Shown here piece by piece: positions 16,206 through 22,506 of a stretch of 22,506 nt of DNA. The stretch spans positions 1-22,506 of the forward strand of contig JAEEVI010000162.1 in assembly GCA_016287035.1 (NCBI GenBank), read 5' to 3'. The notes below the pieces were generated by a model. The model saw only the letters and a program-made list of their open reading frames with translations. It was not told the DNA's origin and did not search any database. How positions within the stretch are numbered: the stretch's first letter is position 1; each line of letters begins with the position of its first letter. This stretch comes from Bacillota bacterium. Lineage in GTDB: Bacteria; Bacillota; Clostridia; Peptostreptococcales; Anaerovoracaceae. A program made the position numbers and the translations under genes.

Positions 16206-17107
16206 AGAGCGCCGCCGTCTTCGGACTTAATATAATCGATGAAGGACCTGAGCAGCGGTTTGGCGTTGTCCTTTCTCCAGACGAGCCGGAGGTCGCGCCG
16301 CACGAGCGCCGGATCGCAGTCGATCTCCTTGAACAGACATCCGAAAAGCATCTTCGAATCGGTGAACGGTATGAAGCAGATGCCCGCGCCGGTGCTGACG
16401 TATATGAGCATGTCGCTTATGTTATTGAAGTATTTTTTGAATACCGGAGTAAAGCCTTCGATGCAGTAGCGCGAAACCTCTATGAAGACGCCGAAGGCGT
16501 TTCTCGATATTGCCACGAGTTTCTGCGAGGCGATGTCGCTCAGCGAGAGCTTCTCGAGCTTCGCGAGGGGCGAGGTCTGTCCGACGGCGATCCCGAAGTG
16601 GCCCCTGGCGAACCGGCAGCTGTCGAGATCCTTCTGGTAGATGGCGTTGCTGTCCTCGAAGATCGCGGCGTCGATCTGGCGGTCTATTATCTTGTCGAAC
16701 AGGTCGGCGTAGTTCGAGAGTGTGTAGCCGAACTCGACGTTCGGGTTGAGGCGCAGATAGTTGCTGGCGCAGCCGGCGAGCATCTCGCTGAAGATTATGT
16801 GATAGCCGATGTTGAGCTCTCCGCGCATGGCTCCCTTCTCGCGGTATTCGCGGAGCGTCTTCGCTTCGCCCATCAGTCTGTCCTCGGCGTTTATTATGTC
16901 GCTCACGAACGGCTTCAGGTGCTGGCCGTCCATGGTCAGAGAGAGTCCGTCGCTGCTCCTGTTGAAGATCGTGATCCCGAGCTCCTCCTCGAGCTCCATT
17001 ATGTAGCGGCTCAGGGTCGGCTGTGAAATGAAGAGGTGCTCCGAAGCGGAGGATATGCTGCCGTATTCGGACATCGCGAGAAGCGCCCGAAGTTTTTTTG
17101 TCTTCAT
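16202..17107 (-). CDS. LysR-type transcriptional regulator
   Basis: A 301-residue LysR family regulator. The N-terminal winged helix-turn-helix is clear (LLAMSEYGSISSASEHLFIS, then QPTLSRYIMELEEELG and IFNR), at about residues 8-52. A linker helix follows, then the two-lobed effector domain from about 88 (GELNIGYHIIF to VSTGAGICFIPF). The frame continues 30 residues upstream, but that part is in the AT-rich promoter region and lacks similarity, so the ATG at 17107 is preferred. Its Shine-Dalgarno is weak (AAAGG about 10 bases away). It is transcribed away from the M24 gene and toward dctP, the usual arrangement for a LysR regulator of a divergent target. It probably senses the imported substrate or a product of it. 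Confidence 0.93.
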   Translation of the reverse strand: MKTKKLRALLAMSEYGSISSASEHLFISQPTLSRYIMELEEELGITIFNRSSDGLSLTMDGQHLKPFVSDIINAEDRLMGEAKTLREYREKGAMRGELNIGYHIIFSEMLAGCASNYLRLNPNVEFGYTLSNYADLFDKIIDRQIDAAIFEDSNAIYQKDLDSCRFARGHFGIAVGQTSPLAKLEKLSLSDIASQKLVAISRNAFGVFIEVSRYCIEGFTPVFKKYFNNISDMLIYVSTGAGICFIPFTDSKMLFGCLFKEIDCDPALVRRDLRLVWRKDNAKPLLRSFIDYIKSEDGGAL

Positions 17108-17164
17108 GGTTATTGCAGGCCTTTCATAAACGGCATAGGGCGAAAGAAATAAACTTATATAAAA

Positions 17165-17193
17165 ATTATAATCAGCCGCTGCCCGCAAAGCAA
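17165..17193 (-). promoter_or_regulatory. Promoter of the lysR gene
   Basis: On the minus strand, TTGCTT (17193-17188) and a perfect TATAAT (17170-17165) are 17 bases apart. The inferred start of transcription is near 17158, leaving a leader of about 50 bases. Confidence 0.65.
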
Positions 17194-17210
17194 TCATTAA
17201 CCCCGAAAGT

Positions 17211-17227
17211 TATTCAAAAAGTGAATA
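17211..17227. promoter_or_regulatory. Candidate LysR binding site 1
   Basis: TATTCA-N5-TGAATA is a perfect 17-base inverted repeat that contains the T-N11-A pattern of LysR-type boxes. Its centre is about 61 bases upstream of the inferred lysR start and about 74 upstream of the inferred M24 start, close to the usual position of an autoregulatory recruitment site. Confidence 0.6.
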
Positions 17228-17257
17228 GCCCGGCGCGGCCATTTTCTTTTTTAGCAT

Positions 17258-17286
17258 TTTACAAAAATATTACGAAAGCATAAAAT
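17258..17286 (+). promoter_or_regulatory. Promoter of the M24/panE-like/permease unit
   Basis: TTTACA (17258-17263) and TAAAAT (17281-17286) each match sigma-A consensus at 5 of 6 with a 17-base spacer. The inferred start is near 17293, giving an untranslated leader of about 80 bases. Confidence 0.65.
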
Positions 17287-17294
17287 TATTATGC
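17278..17294. promoter_or_regulatory. Candidate LysR binding site 2 over the -10 region
   Basis: GCATAA-N5-TTATGC is a second perfect inverted repeat with 6-base arms and a 5-base spacer. It covers the -10 and start of the plus-strand promoter, a place that suits repression in the absence of inducer. Its centre is 67 bases from site 1. Confidence 0.45.
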
Positions 17295-17374
17295 AACGTA
17301 GTTATTTTTGGGGTCATCTTTAAACCGTTACAAACAGCAGGATTTAATCATTTGGGCGAAAGGAGTTGTTTGTC

Positions 17375-18574
17375 ATGAAAAGACAGTGCCTTGGCGGCAT
17401 CAACGCGTATGTCAGCCAGAAGGAACTCGAGAGAAGACTTCACGCAGCACAGGCGATCCTCAACGACAGGGGCGTCGACTGCATGATCCTCTATTGCCAC
17501 GAAGCATGGCAGCCGGGCGCGATCAAGTATTTCACCGATATCCCCGGCGACGTCAACTATTACATCAACGCGGCCGTTCTTCCCAAGGAAGGCAAGATCG
17601 CTTACTACGCTCACGGCACTACCGGAACTCCGGCGATCCCGCCCGCGTACGGCGACAGGATCCTGGAGGTGAACATGGCTCTCACCGCCGCTCCCGTATT
17701 CGGATTCACGAAGGATCTCGTTCCCGAGCAGATCGTAAAGTTCATCAACCACAGAGGATATAAGAAGATCGGTCTTTACAGGCCCACCATCATTCCTCAC
17801 TATCTCGTGGAGTACATCAAGGATCACGTTCCCGGATGCACCTTCGAGACTCTGGACGATCCCATCGACGAGCTCAAGGCTGTCAAGAGCGAAGAGGAGA
17901 TCGAGATCTGCAAGGAGACCGTCAGGGTCCACGACCAGCTCTACGCGGCGCTGTATCCCATCGTAAGGGTAGGCAGGCTCGAGAGAGACATCGCTGCGGA
18001 CATCAAGAAGATGTCCCTCGATATGGGCTGCGAGGGCTTCAACATCATGATCTCCACCGGAAACCCCTATGCCCGTCATAAGTCTTTCCATCATCAGAAC
18101 TGCGTCGTCAAGGAAGGCGACTGCATCGACCTTCTCATCGAGGTCTCCGGCCCCGGCGGATACTGGGGAGAGCTCTCCCGTATGTGGTACATGGGCGAAG
18201 AACCCACTCCCGAGCTCGCCAGGATCGTCAAGGACAACTTCTACATCCAGGCTGAGATCGCGAAGATGGCGAAGCCCGGCGTAAAGGCGATAGAGCTCCG
18301 CAACAAGATGGTCGAGTTCCAGAAGTCCCACGGCTATCAGGAAGAGCGCAGGCTCTTCGGCCACGGCCAGGGCACAGACCTCATCGAGCGTCCGGCGTAC
18401 GCCATCGGCGAAGAGATGACGCTCAAGGAGAACATGTTCGTATCCATCCATCCGGGCCTCGTCCTCGAGGACAACAGCATCTGGACGATGAACACGGACA
18501 ACTACCTCATCACCAAGGACGGAGCCGTACATCTCAACAAGACTCCGCAGCAGATCTACATCGGTCAGTATTGA
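17375..18574 (+). CDS. M24 (creatinase/aminopeptidase P fold) family enzyme, copy 1, with altered metal site
   Basis: The 399-residue cytoplasmic protein has the creatinase N-terminal domain (about 15-170) and the C-terminal pita-bread catalytic domain (about 175-399). The usual five metal ligands D, D, H, E, E appear here as E256, E266, H330 (in GHGQG), H359 (in VSIHP) and T374. The second catalytic His of peptidases (VHE) is I337. The proton-shuttle His is kept as H235. It is therefore unlikely to be a standard Xaa-Pro peptidase. Creatinase itself has this fold without metal, so hydrolysis of a small C-N bond substrate is possible. AAAGGAG (17359-17365) fixes the ATG; a TTG three codons upstream overlaps this spacing. 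It is first in the unit with the reductase and permease genes, and Ile codons are nearly all ATC, which suggests high expression. Confidence 0.9.
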   Translation: MKRQCLGGINAYVSQKELERRLHAAQAILNDRGVDCMILYCHEAWQPGAIKYFTDIPGDVNYYINAAVLPKEGKIAYYAHGTTGTPAIPPAYGDRILEVNMALTAAPVFGFTKDLVPEQIVKFINHRGYKKIGLYRPTIIPHYLVEYIKDHVPGCTFETLDDPIDELKAVKSEEEIEICKETVRVHDQLYAALYPIVRVGRLERDIAADIKKMSLDMGCEGFNIMISTGNPYARHKSFHHQNCVVKEGDCIDLLIEVSGPGGYWGELSRMWYMGEEPTPELARIVKDNFYIQAEIAKMAKPGVKAIELRNKMVEFQKSHGYQEERRLFGHGQGTDLIERPAYAIGEEMTLKENMFVSIHPGLVLEDNSIWTMNTDNYLITKDGAVHLNKTPQQIYIGQY

Positions 18575-18591
18575 TAAGTTCATGGCACTGT

Positions 18592-18620
18592 CCCGCAGGC
18601 GTCCCAAGGGCGTCTGCGGG
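18592..18620 (+). repeat. Stem-loop between the M24 gene and the reductase gene
   Basis: CCCGCAGGCGTCC (18592-18604) pairs with GGGCGTCTGCGGG (18608-18620), with two G-U wobbles and a tight loop. No T-run follows (TCATCGTG). It may protect or tune the M24 transcript relative to the downstream genes. Confidence 0.65.
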
Positions 18621-18640
18621 TCATCGTGATAATAACGAAG

Positions 18641-18649
18641 AAAGGAGGT
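18641..18649 (+). promoter_or_regulatory. Ribosome binding site that fixes the reductase start
   Basis: AAAGGAGGT lies nine bases before the ATG at 18659. The frame is open to 18626, but the extra 11 residues contain the Shine-Dalgarno itself and would precede the Rossmann start. Confidence 0.85.
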
Positions 18650-18658
18650 AACCAAAGG

Positions 18659-19600
18659 ATGAAAGTGATCATACTCGGCCCGGGCGCGATAGGCTGCTTT
18701 TACGGAGGTATGCTCGCGGAGGCGGGCAACGACGTAACGCTGGTCGCGAGGCGTCCGGAGCATATCGCAGCGCTGAATCAGGGCCTCATCCTCACGAACG
18801 ACGAAAAGGGAACGAGGACGATACCCGTCAAGGCGTGCCGCGCTGACGAACTTTCAGGAGAATTCGATCTTATACTTTTAATAACAAAAACTACAGGCAG
18901 CAGGGCGGCGCTCGAATCCGTAAAGCATGTGATATCGCCGGCCACCACGGTGCTGAGCATCCAGAACGGTCTCGGAAACGGAGACGTCATCTGCGAGTTC
19001 GTCGATCCATCTCAGGCTCTCATCGGTATGACTGTATATCCCTGCGACCGCAAGTCGGACAGGGAGGTCGTCACCCACGGTTTCGGCTCGACGGCCGTCA
19101 TCGGAGTGGACGGCAAGGTCACCGAGCGCGCGCAGAAGGTGTGCGACGCGTTCAACGAGGCCGGTCTCAACTGCGAGACCAACGAGAAGGTGCTGGCTCA
19201 CATCTGGCAGAAGTGCTGCTTCAACGCGGCAGCGAATTCCATCTCCGCCATCACGTATCTTCCGATGGGCGCTCTCGCCGAAGGCGTAGGACACGACCTT
19301 GAGATACGCATCATCAGGGAAGGCATCGACGTGGCCAACAGGTGCGGCGTGGACGCTAGCTTCGAGGAGACGAAGACGATGTTCGAGAACGCCTGCGTGG
19401 CGCACTACGGACACGACGCTTCGATGCTCATCGACGCGATCAACGGCAGAGAGACGGAGGTCGACTTCATAAACGGCGGCATAGTAAGCGCCGCGAAGAA
19501 GATCGGCATGGAGGCTCCCATAAACGAGACGATAATGGATATCGTCAAGTTAAGGACCATGGCGTTCCATCATTCCTACAGAAGGGAAGAGAAGCGCTGA
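18659..19600 (+). CDS. 2-dehydropantoate 2-reductase (ApbA/PanE) family oxidoreductase
   Basis: An NAD(P)H-dependent dehydrogenase of the ketopantoate reductase family, 313 residues. The N-terminal Rossmann fold opens with ILGPGAIGCFYGGMLA. The C-terminal helical domain has the conserved catalytic lysine and asparagine in WQKCCFNAAANS (K185, N189, N193). The motif around S255 and E267 (SMLIDAINGRETEVDF) is also kept. These residues support activity on a 2-keto or 2-hydroxy acid. Because it sits in a transport and catabolism unit rather than with panB or panC, the true substrate may not be ketopantoate, so I give no symbol. It lies between the first M24 gene and the permease gene on the same strand, with a hairpin before it. 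Confidence 0.9.
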   Translation: MKVIILGPGAIGCFYGGMLAEAGNDVTLVARRPEHIAALNQGLILTNDEKGTRTIPVKACRADELSGEFDLILLITKTTGSRAALESVKHVISPATTVLSIQNGLGNGDVICEFVDPSQALIGMTVYPCDRKSDREVVTHGFGSTAVIGVDGKVTERAQKVCDAFNEAGLNCETNEKVLAHIWQKCCFNAAANSISAITYLPMGALAEGVGHDLEIRIIREGIDVANRCGVDASFEETKTMFENACVAHYGHDASMLIDAINGRETEVDFINGGIVSAAKKIGMEAPINETIMDIVKLRTMAFHHSYRREEKR

Positions 19601-19660
19601 GACCGGGTCTCCGCGCGAGCGGAAATCAAACTATCGACATTGTAATAAGGAGAATAAAGA

Positions 19661-21064
19661 ATGTCTAAAAACACTAAGAAATACGTATGGATCGCTGTAG
19701 CGGCCATCGCGTACATCGTGATCGCGATGTTCCTGCCGACACCCGCGGGGCTCGAGATCGCAGGCAAGAAGGCTATCGCCCTCATGGTCGCGGCCGTTAT
19801 CCTCTGGGTAACCGAGGCCGTCCCCGTAGGTTACGTATCCATCGCTCTGGCGATGATCACCGGTATACTCGGTATCAGCCCCCTCGGCGATACGATGAAG
19901 AACTTCTTCAGCACGACGATCATCTTCATGATCTCCTCCCAGCTCATCGCAAAGGCCTTCGTAGAGACCGGCTGCGGACGCAGGGTAGCCCTGAAGATCA
20001 GCTTCATGTTCGGTGATACTCCCAGCAAGGTACTGCTCGCGTTCATGCTCGCGACCGGCGTTATCTCCATGTTCCTGGTAGATATCCCCTGCGCGATCAT
20101 CTTCGGCGGCATCGCCTACGGCATCCTTCAGGACTGCGACTGCCAGCCCGGCAAGTCCAAGTTCGGTATGAGCATGATGATCGGTATCCCCATCGCGGCG
20201 GCTATCGGCGGATTCGCTACTCCCGTAGGTTCCGGACTCAACCAGCTCACCATCAACATGCTGAACAACGCGACCGGCATCATGATCAACTTCGCGCAGT
20301 GGTCGATCGTCGGTGTTCCCATGGCTATCATCCTCCTGTTCCTCTCCTGGATCATCATCTCCAAGGTACTGCCCGCTGAGATCGACAAGGTCGCCGGCGC
20401 GGAGAACGTAAAGGAAGAGCAGGCGAAGCTCGGCGCGCTCACGTCGGACGAGAAGAAGTTCATCGTCCTCTTCGCGATCGTAGTCTTCTTCTGGGTCACC
20501 AACCCCATCACCCACCTCGACAACAACATGGTAGCCGCTCTCGGCGCCTGCGTCATGTCCCTCGCGGGTATCGAAGTACTCAAGCCCGAGCACCTCGGAA
20601 ACGGCGTTGGCTGGCACGGCATCATGCTGGTAGCCGGCGCTACCGCGGTAGCTATGTGCCTCACATCTACCGGCGCTTCCAAGTGGATCGCTGACATGCT
20701 CCAGGGCGTTCTCGGCGGAATGGGCGCGTTCGGCGTGATCGTCATCGTAGTTCTGTTCGCTCAGTTCATCCACTTCCTCATCCCGACAGGCGGCGCTCTC
20801 GTATCCGTAATGGTACCGATCATGGCCGCTGTCGCTCAGGGCATCGGAATGAGCCCCGTCATCCTGGCGCTCATCATCGGCTACACCGTATCCAACTGCT
20901 TCCTCATGCCGCTGGATCCGATCCCCCTCGCCACCTACGGCTACGGCTACTGGAAGATGGGCGACATGACCAAGTACGGTCTCATCGTAACGATCGTATG
21001 GTCCATCCTGCTCGTCATCTTCATGGTCGCTGCGAACGGCATGGGCATCTATCCCGTCGCATAA
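19661..21064 (+). CDS. SLC13/DASS-like anion permease with atypical signature motifs
   Basis: The 467 residues form about 11 membrane helices in two inverted halves (about 1-235 and 262-467), joined by a charged loop. The pattern is that of divalent anion:sodium symporters for dicarboxylates, citrate or sulfate. Repeated re-entrant-loop elements are seen as GGFATPVGSGLNQ (183-195) and LMPLDPIPLATYG (415-427). The SNT motifs that bind ion and carboxylate in typical members appear replaced, by V140-D141-I142 and T376-G377-G378. Substrate or ion may thus differ. AAGGAG (19647-19652) lies eight bases before the ATG. It ends the unit starting at 17375 and is followed by a terminator. Ile is almost always ATC. 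Confidence 0.85.
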   Translation: MSKNTKKYVWIAVAAIAYIVIAMFLPTPAGLEIAGKKAIALMVAAVILWVTEAVPVGYVSIALAMITGILGISPLGDTMKNFFSTTIIFMISSQLIAKAFVETGCGRRVALKISFMFGDTPSKVLLAFMLATGVISMFLVDIPCAIIFGGIAYGILQDCDCQPGKSKFGMSMMIGIPIAAAIGGFATPVGSGLNQLTINMLNNATGIMINFAQWSIVGVPMAIILLFLSWIIISKVLPAEIDKVAGAENVKEEQAKLGALTSDEKKFIVLFAIVVFFWVTNPITHLDNNMVAALGACVMSLAGIEVLKPEHLGNGVGWHGIMLVAGATAVAMCLTSTGASKWIADMLQGVLGGMGAFGVIVIVVLFAQFIHFLIPTGGALVSVMVPIMAAVAQGIGMSPVILALIIGYTVSNCFLMPLDPIPLATYGYGYWKMGDMTKYGLIVTIVWSILLVIFMVAANGMGIYPVA

Positions 21065-21106
21065 CGAAACACATATCACCTGTGACGGCATAGTACGGTA
21101 CGTCAT

Positions 21107-21157
21107 AAGGCCCGCCGCGGTCTGAATGCAAGACATCCGCTCCGCGCGGGCCTTTTT
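21107..21157 (+). terminator. Intrinsic terminator after the permease gene
   Basis: AAGGCCCGC (21107-21115) pairs with GCGGGCCTT (21146-21154), and the stem is followed by a run of five T bases (21153-21157). The 30-base loop can fold further. It separates the first M24 unit from the second M24 gene. Confidence 0.8.
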
Positions 21158-21172
21158 CTCCGGCTGGCCGCC

Positions 21173-21210
21173 ATGATAAAGCGGTATCCGCAGGGCATGA
21201 CCCTTATCAT
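21173..21210 (+). promoter_or_regulatory. Compact branched inverted repeat upstream of the second M24 gene
   Basis: ATGATAA (21173-21179) pairs with TTATCAT (21204-21210). Between them are two small hairpins, GCGG-TAT-CCGC (21181-21191) and GGG-CATGA-CCC (21193-21203), so the 38 bases can fold as a three-way junction. It sits between the terminator and the gene. It may be a leader RNA structure or a DNA operator. I found no convincing sigma-A promoter in the rest of the gap. Confidence 0.4.
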
Positions 21211-21242
21211 ATTCATCGTCAAGACAAAGAAGGGATGTTCAA

Positions 21243-22436
21243 ATGAAAGACAACAAGGAACTCAAAGTCTTCTCAGTAACGAGCGACAAGGAATTGGCGC
21301 GCCGCTGGGAAGCGCTCCGCGCCATGATGAGCAAGAACGGCCTCGACTGCCTTCTGTTCTATGGCAGCGACCTCTGGAGCGGCGGACTCGTTCGCTACGT
21401 CACGGACTTCGCCCCCGACAACGCGCACGGCTATACGGTCCTCTTCCCCGCTAAGGGCGGAATGGGCGTATACAGCTACGGCGAGCTCGGTGGAAAGGCT
21501 ATCCCCGACGCCAGCAACCGCGGCAACATCGATGTGAACTTCTCATATCCCTGCGTGCCCAGCCTCTCCTACATGGACGACGTCATCGGCAAGAAGCTCG
21601 TCGAATTCGTTCAGGAAAGGGAGATCAAGGTCCTCGGCATCACGAGGCTCAATCTCGTTCCGTACTACTACATCGACTACCTGCGCAGCAACGTCGAAGG
21701 TCTTAAGATCGTATGCGTTGACGACCAGGTCGACGAGGTCATCACCGTCAAGTCCGAGGAAGAGCTCAAGAACCTCGACAGGGCGCACGAGATCCACGAT
21801 CAGGTATATCTCGAGATATACGAGAACAAGCTCCTGCACGCCGGAATGTACGAGTGGCAGCTCCGCGACATCGCCAGAAAGCGCATGAACGAGCTCGGAG
21901 TCGAGTACACCAACACGATGATCGGCGCGGACCCCGTAAGACCTTATCACAGACCGATGGGCAGCCAGACCAAGATGATCGAGAACGGCGACTACGTCGA
22001 GTTCCTCATCGAGTCCGCCTGCGGCGGCGGCTACTACGCCGAGATCGGAAGGACCTGGGTCGTAGGAAAGAAGCCCTCTGTCGAGTTCGTCCGCTGCGTC
22101 GAAGGCTCCATCGAGGCTCAGCACATGCTCGCCGATATCGCCAGGCCCGGCGTAAGGGCTTCCGAGATGAGACGCGCGCTCATGGAATATCAGGAAGCGA
22201 ACGGCTTCGACAAGGTAGGCAGACTGCCCGGACACGGCCAGGGACTCGACCTCGTTCAGCGCCCCGGCTACATTTACTCCGAGACATTCACGTTCCGCGA
22301 GAACATGGTCGTATCCATCCACCCCGACTGCGGAAACCAGTTCGGATACGCGAACGTTTACGACAACTATCTCATAACAAAGGACGGTCCCGCGAAGCGT
22401 CTGTTTAAGCTCGATCAGCACCTGTTTGTAGTATAA
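21243..22436 (+). CDS. M24 (creatinase/aminopeptidase P fold) family enzyme, copy 2, with altered metal site
   Basis: A 397-residue paralogue of the protein at 17375, alike along its whole length (N-terminal creatinase domain, then the pita-bread domain). It carries the same substitutions: E257 and E267 for the two Asp ligands, H331 kept in GHGQG, V338 for the second catalytic His, H360 (in VSIHP) for the first Glu, and Y373 for the last Glu. The shuttle His is H236. Shared stretches include DNYLITKDG near the C-terminus. Divergence is clear in the N-terminal domain, so the two probably differ in substrate or form a heteromer. The start ATG has a modest AGGGA (21231-21235). It has its own leader after a terminator and continues into a further gene 14 bases on. 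Confidence 0.9.
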   Translation: MKDNKELKVFSVTSDKELARRWEALRAMMSKNGLDCLLFYGSDLWSGGLVRYVTDFAPDNAHGYTVLFPAKGGMGVYSYGELGGKAIPDASNRGNIDVNFSYPCVPSLSYMDDVIGKKLVEFVQEREIKVLGITRLNLVPYYYIDYLRSNVEGLKIVCVDDQVDEVITVKSEEELKNLDRAHEIHDQVYLEIYENKLLHAGMYEWQLRDIARKRMNELGVEYTNTMIGADPVRPYHRPMGSQTKMIENGDYVEFLIESACGGGYYAEIGRTWVVGKKPSVEFVRCVEGSIEAQHMLADIARPGVRASEMRRALMEYQEANGFDKVGRLPGHGQGLDLVQRPGYIYSETFTFRENMVVSIHPDCGNQFGYANVYDNYLITKDGPAKRLFKLDQHLFVV

Positions 22437-22450
22437 AGGAGAAATGTACA

Positions 22451-22506
22451 GTGTATTACAGAAAAAATGAGGCAACTCGTTCGATCTACGCGGTAAGCCC
22501 TGAGGA
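22451..22506 (+). CDS. Start of an unidentified gene, cut by the window end
   Basis: A GTG at 22451 stands nine bases after AAAGGAG (22435-22441), which overlaps the stop of the second M24 gene. The frame is open to the window end and gives 18 residues beginning MYYRKNEATRS. The ATG at 22444 is too close to the site and stops after eight codons. Too little is present to name a family. It is probably the next gene of the second M24 unit. Confidence 0.5.
   Translation, partial: MYYRKNEATRSIYAVSPE

Noticed and set aside
17108..17197. 30-residue N-terminal extension of the LysR protein
   Set aside because: It would run through the promoter -10 region, and the helix-turn-helix starts normally at the ATG at 17107.
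17348..18763. 471-codon minus-strand frame
   Set aside because: Antisense to the first M24 gene, which has a promoter, ribosome binding site and clear family motifs.
19631..21136. 501-codon minus-strand frame
   Set aside because: Antisense shadow of the permease gene; the His/Asp/Glu-rich product is what reverse-read hydrophobic codons give.
21173..21454. 93-codon plus-strand frame starting before the second M24 gene
   Set aside because: It overlaps the M24 gene in another frame, has no good ribosome binding site and no family features.
1..22506. tRNA or rRNA genes, CRISPR arrays, insertion sequences, phage attachment sites
   Set aside because: None seen by eye: no cloverleaf-like sequence in the gaps, no regularly spaced repeats, no transposase or integrase frames. 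All intergenic gaps are under 300 bases.

Overview
The window looks like a chromosomal segment of a GC-rich member of the Bacillota, most likely a Clostridia lineage. The order murG-divIB-ftsZ, then a SpoU methylase, pheS-pheT-zapA-mutS2-argS, is a Bacillota-type arrangement. Shine-Dalgarno sites are strong and the lipoprotein and transporters are of anaerobe type. The housekeeping half uses many ATA (Ile) and AGG (Arg) codons despite its high GC. I cannot resolve genus or family from the sequence alone.

Region 1 (1-3097) is cell wall and division: the 3' part of murG, divIB/ftsQ (one-base overlap) and ftsZ behind an AT-rich leader. No ftsA lies between divIB and ftsZ. Region 2 (3162-13062) is a tightly packed plus-strand run: SpoU-family RNA methylase, pheS, pheT, zapA, mutS2, argS and a TPR protein. 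Gaps are 0-17 bases, consistent with one long operon. It ends at a symmetric hairpin (13066-13089) that also serves the converging TRAP operon.

Region 3 (13126-22506) is an accessory transport and catabolism locus. On the minus strand lysR is followed by dctP, dctQ and dctM (a TRAP carboxylate importer). Divergently on the plus strand are an M24/creatinase-fold enzyme, a ketopantoate-reductase-like dehydrogenase and a SLC13/DASS-like permease, ending in a terminator. A second, paralogous M24 protein and the first codons of another gene follow. The 267-base divergent region holds a promoter for each direction and two inverted repeats of the same 6-5-6 design, as expected for a LysR-type regulator.

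The most interesting feature is the pair of M24 proteins. Both keep the two-domain fold and the GHGQG histidine. Both replace the usual D-D-H-E-E metal ligands in the same way (E, E, H, H, none), so they are unlikely to be ordinary Xaa-Pro peptidases. With two unrelated carboxylate importers and a 2-keto-acid-type reductase, they suggest an uncharacterised pathway for an imported small N-substituted carboxylic acid. The substrate cannot be read from the sequence.
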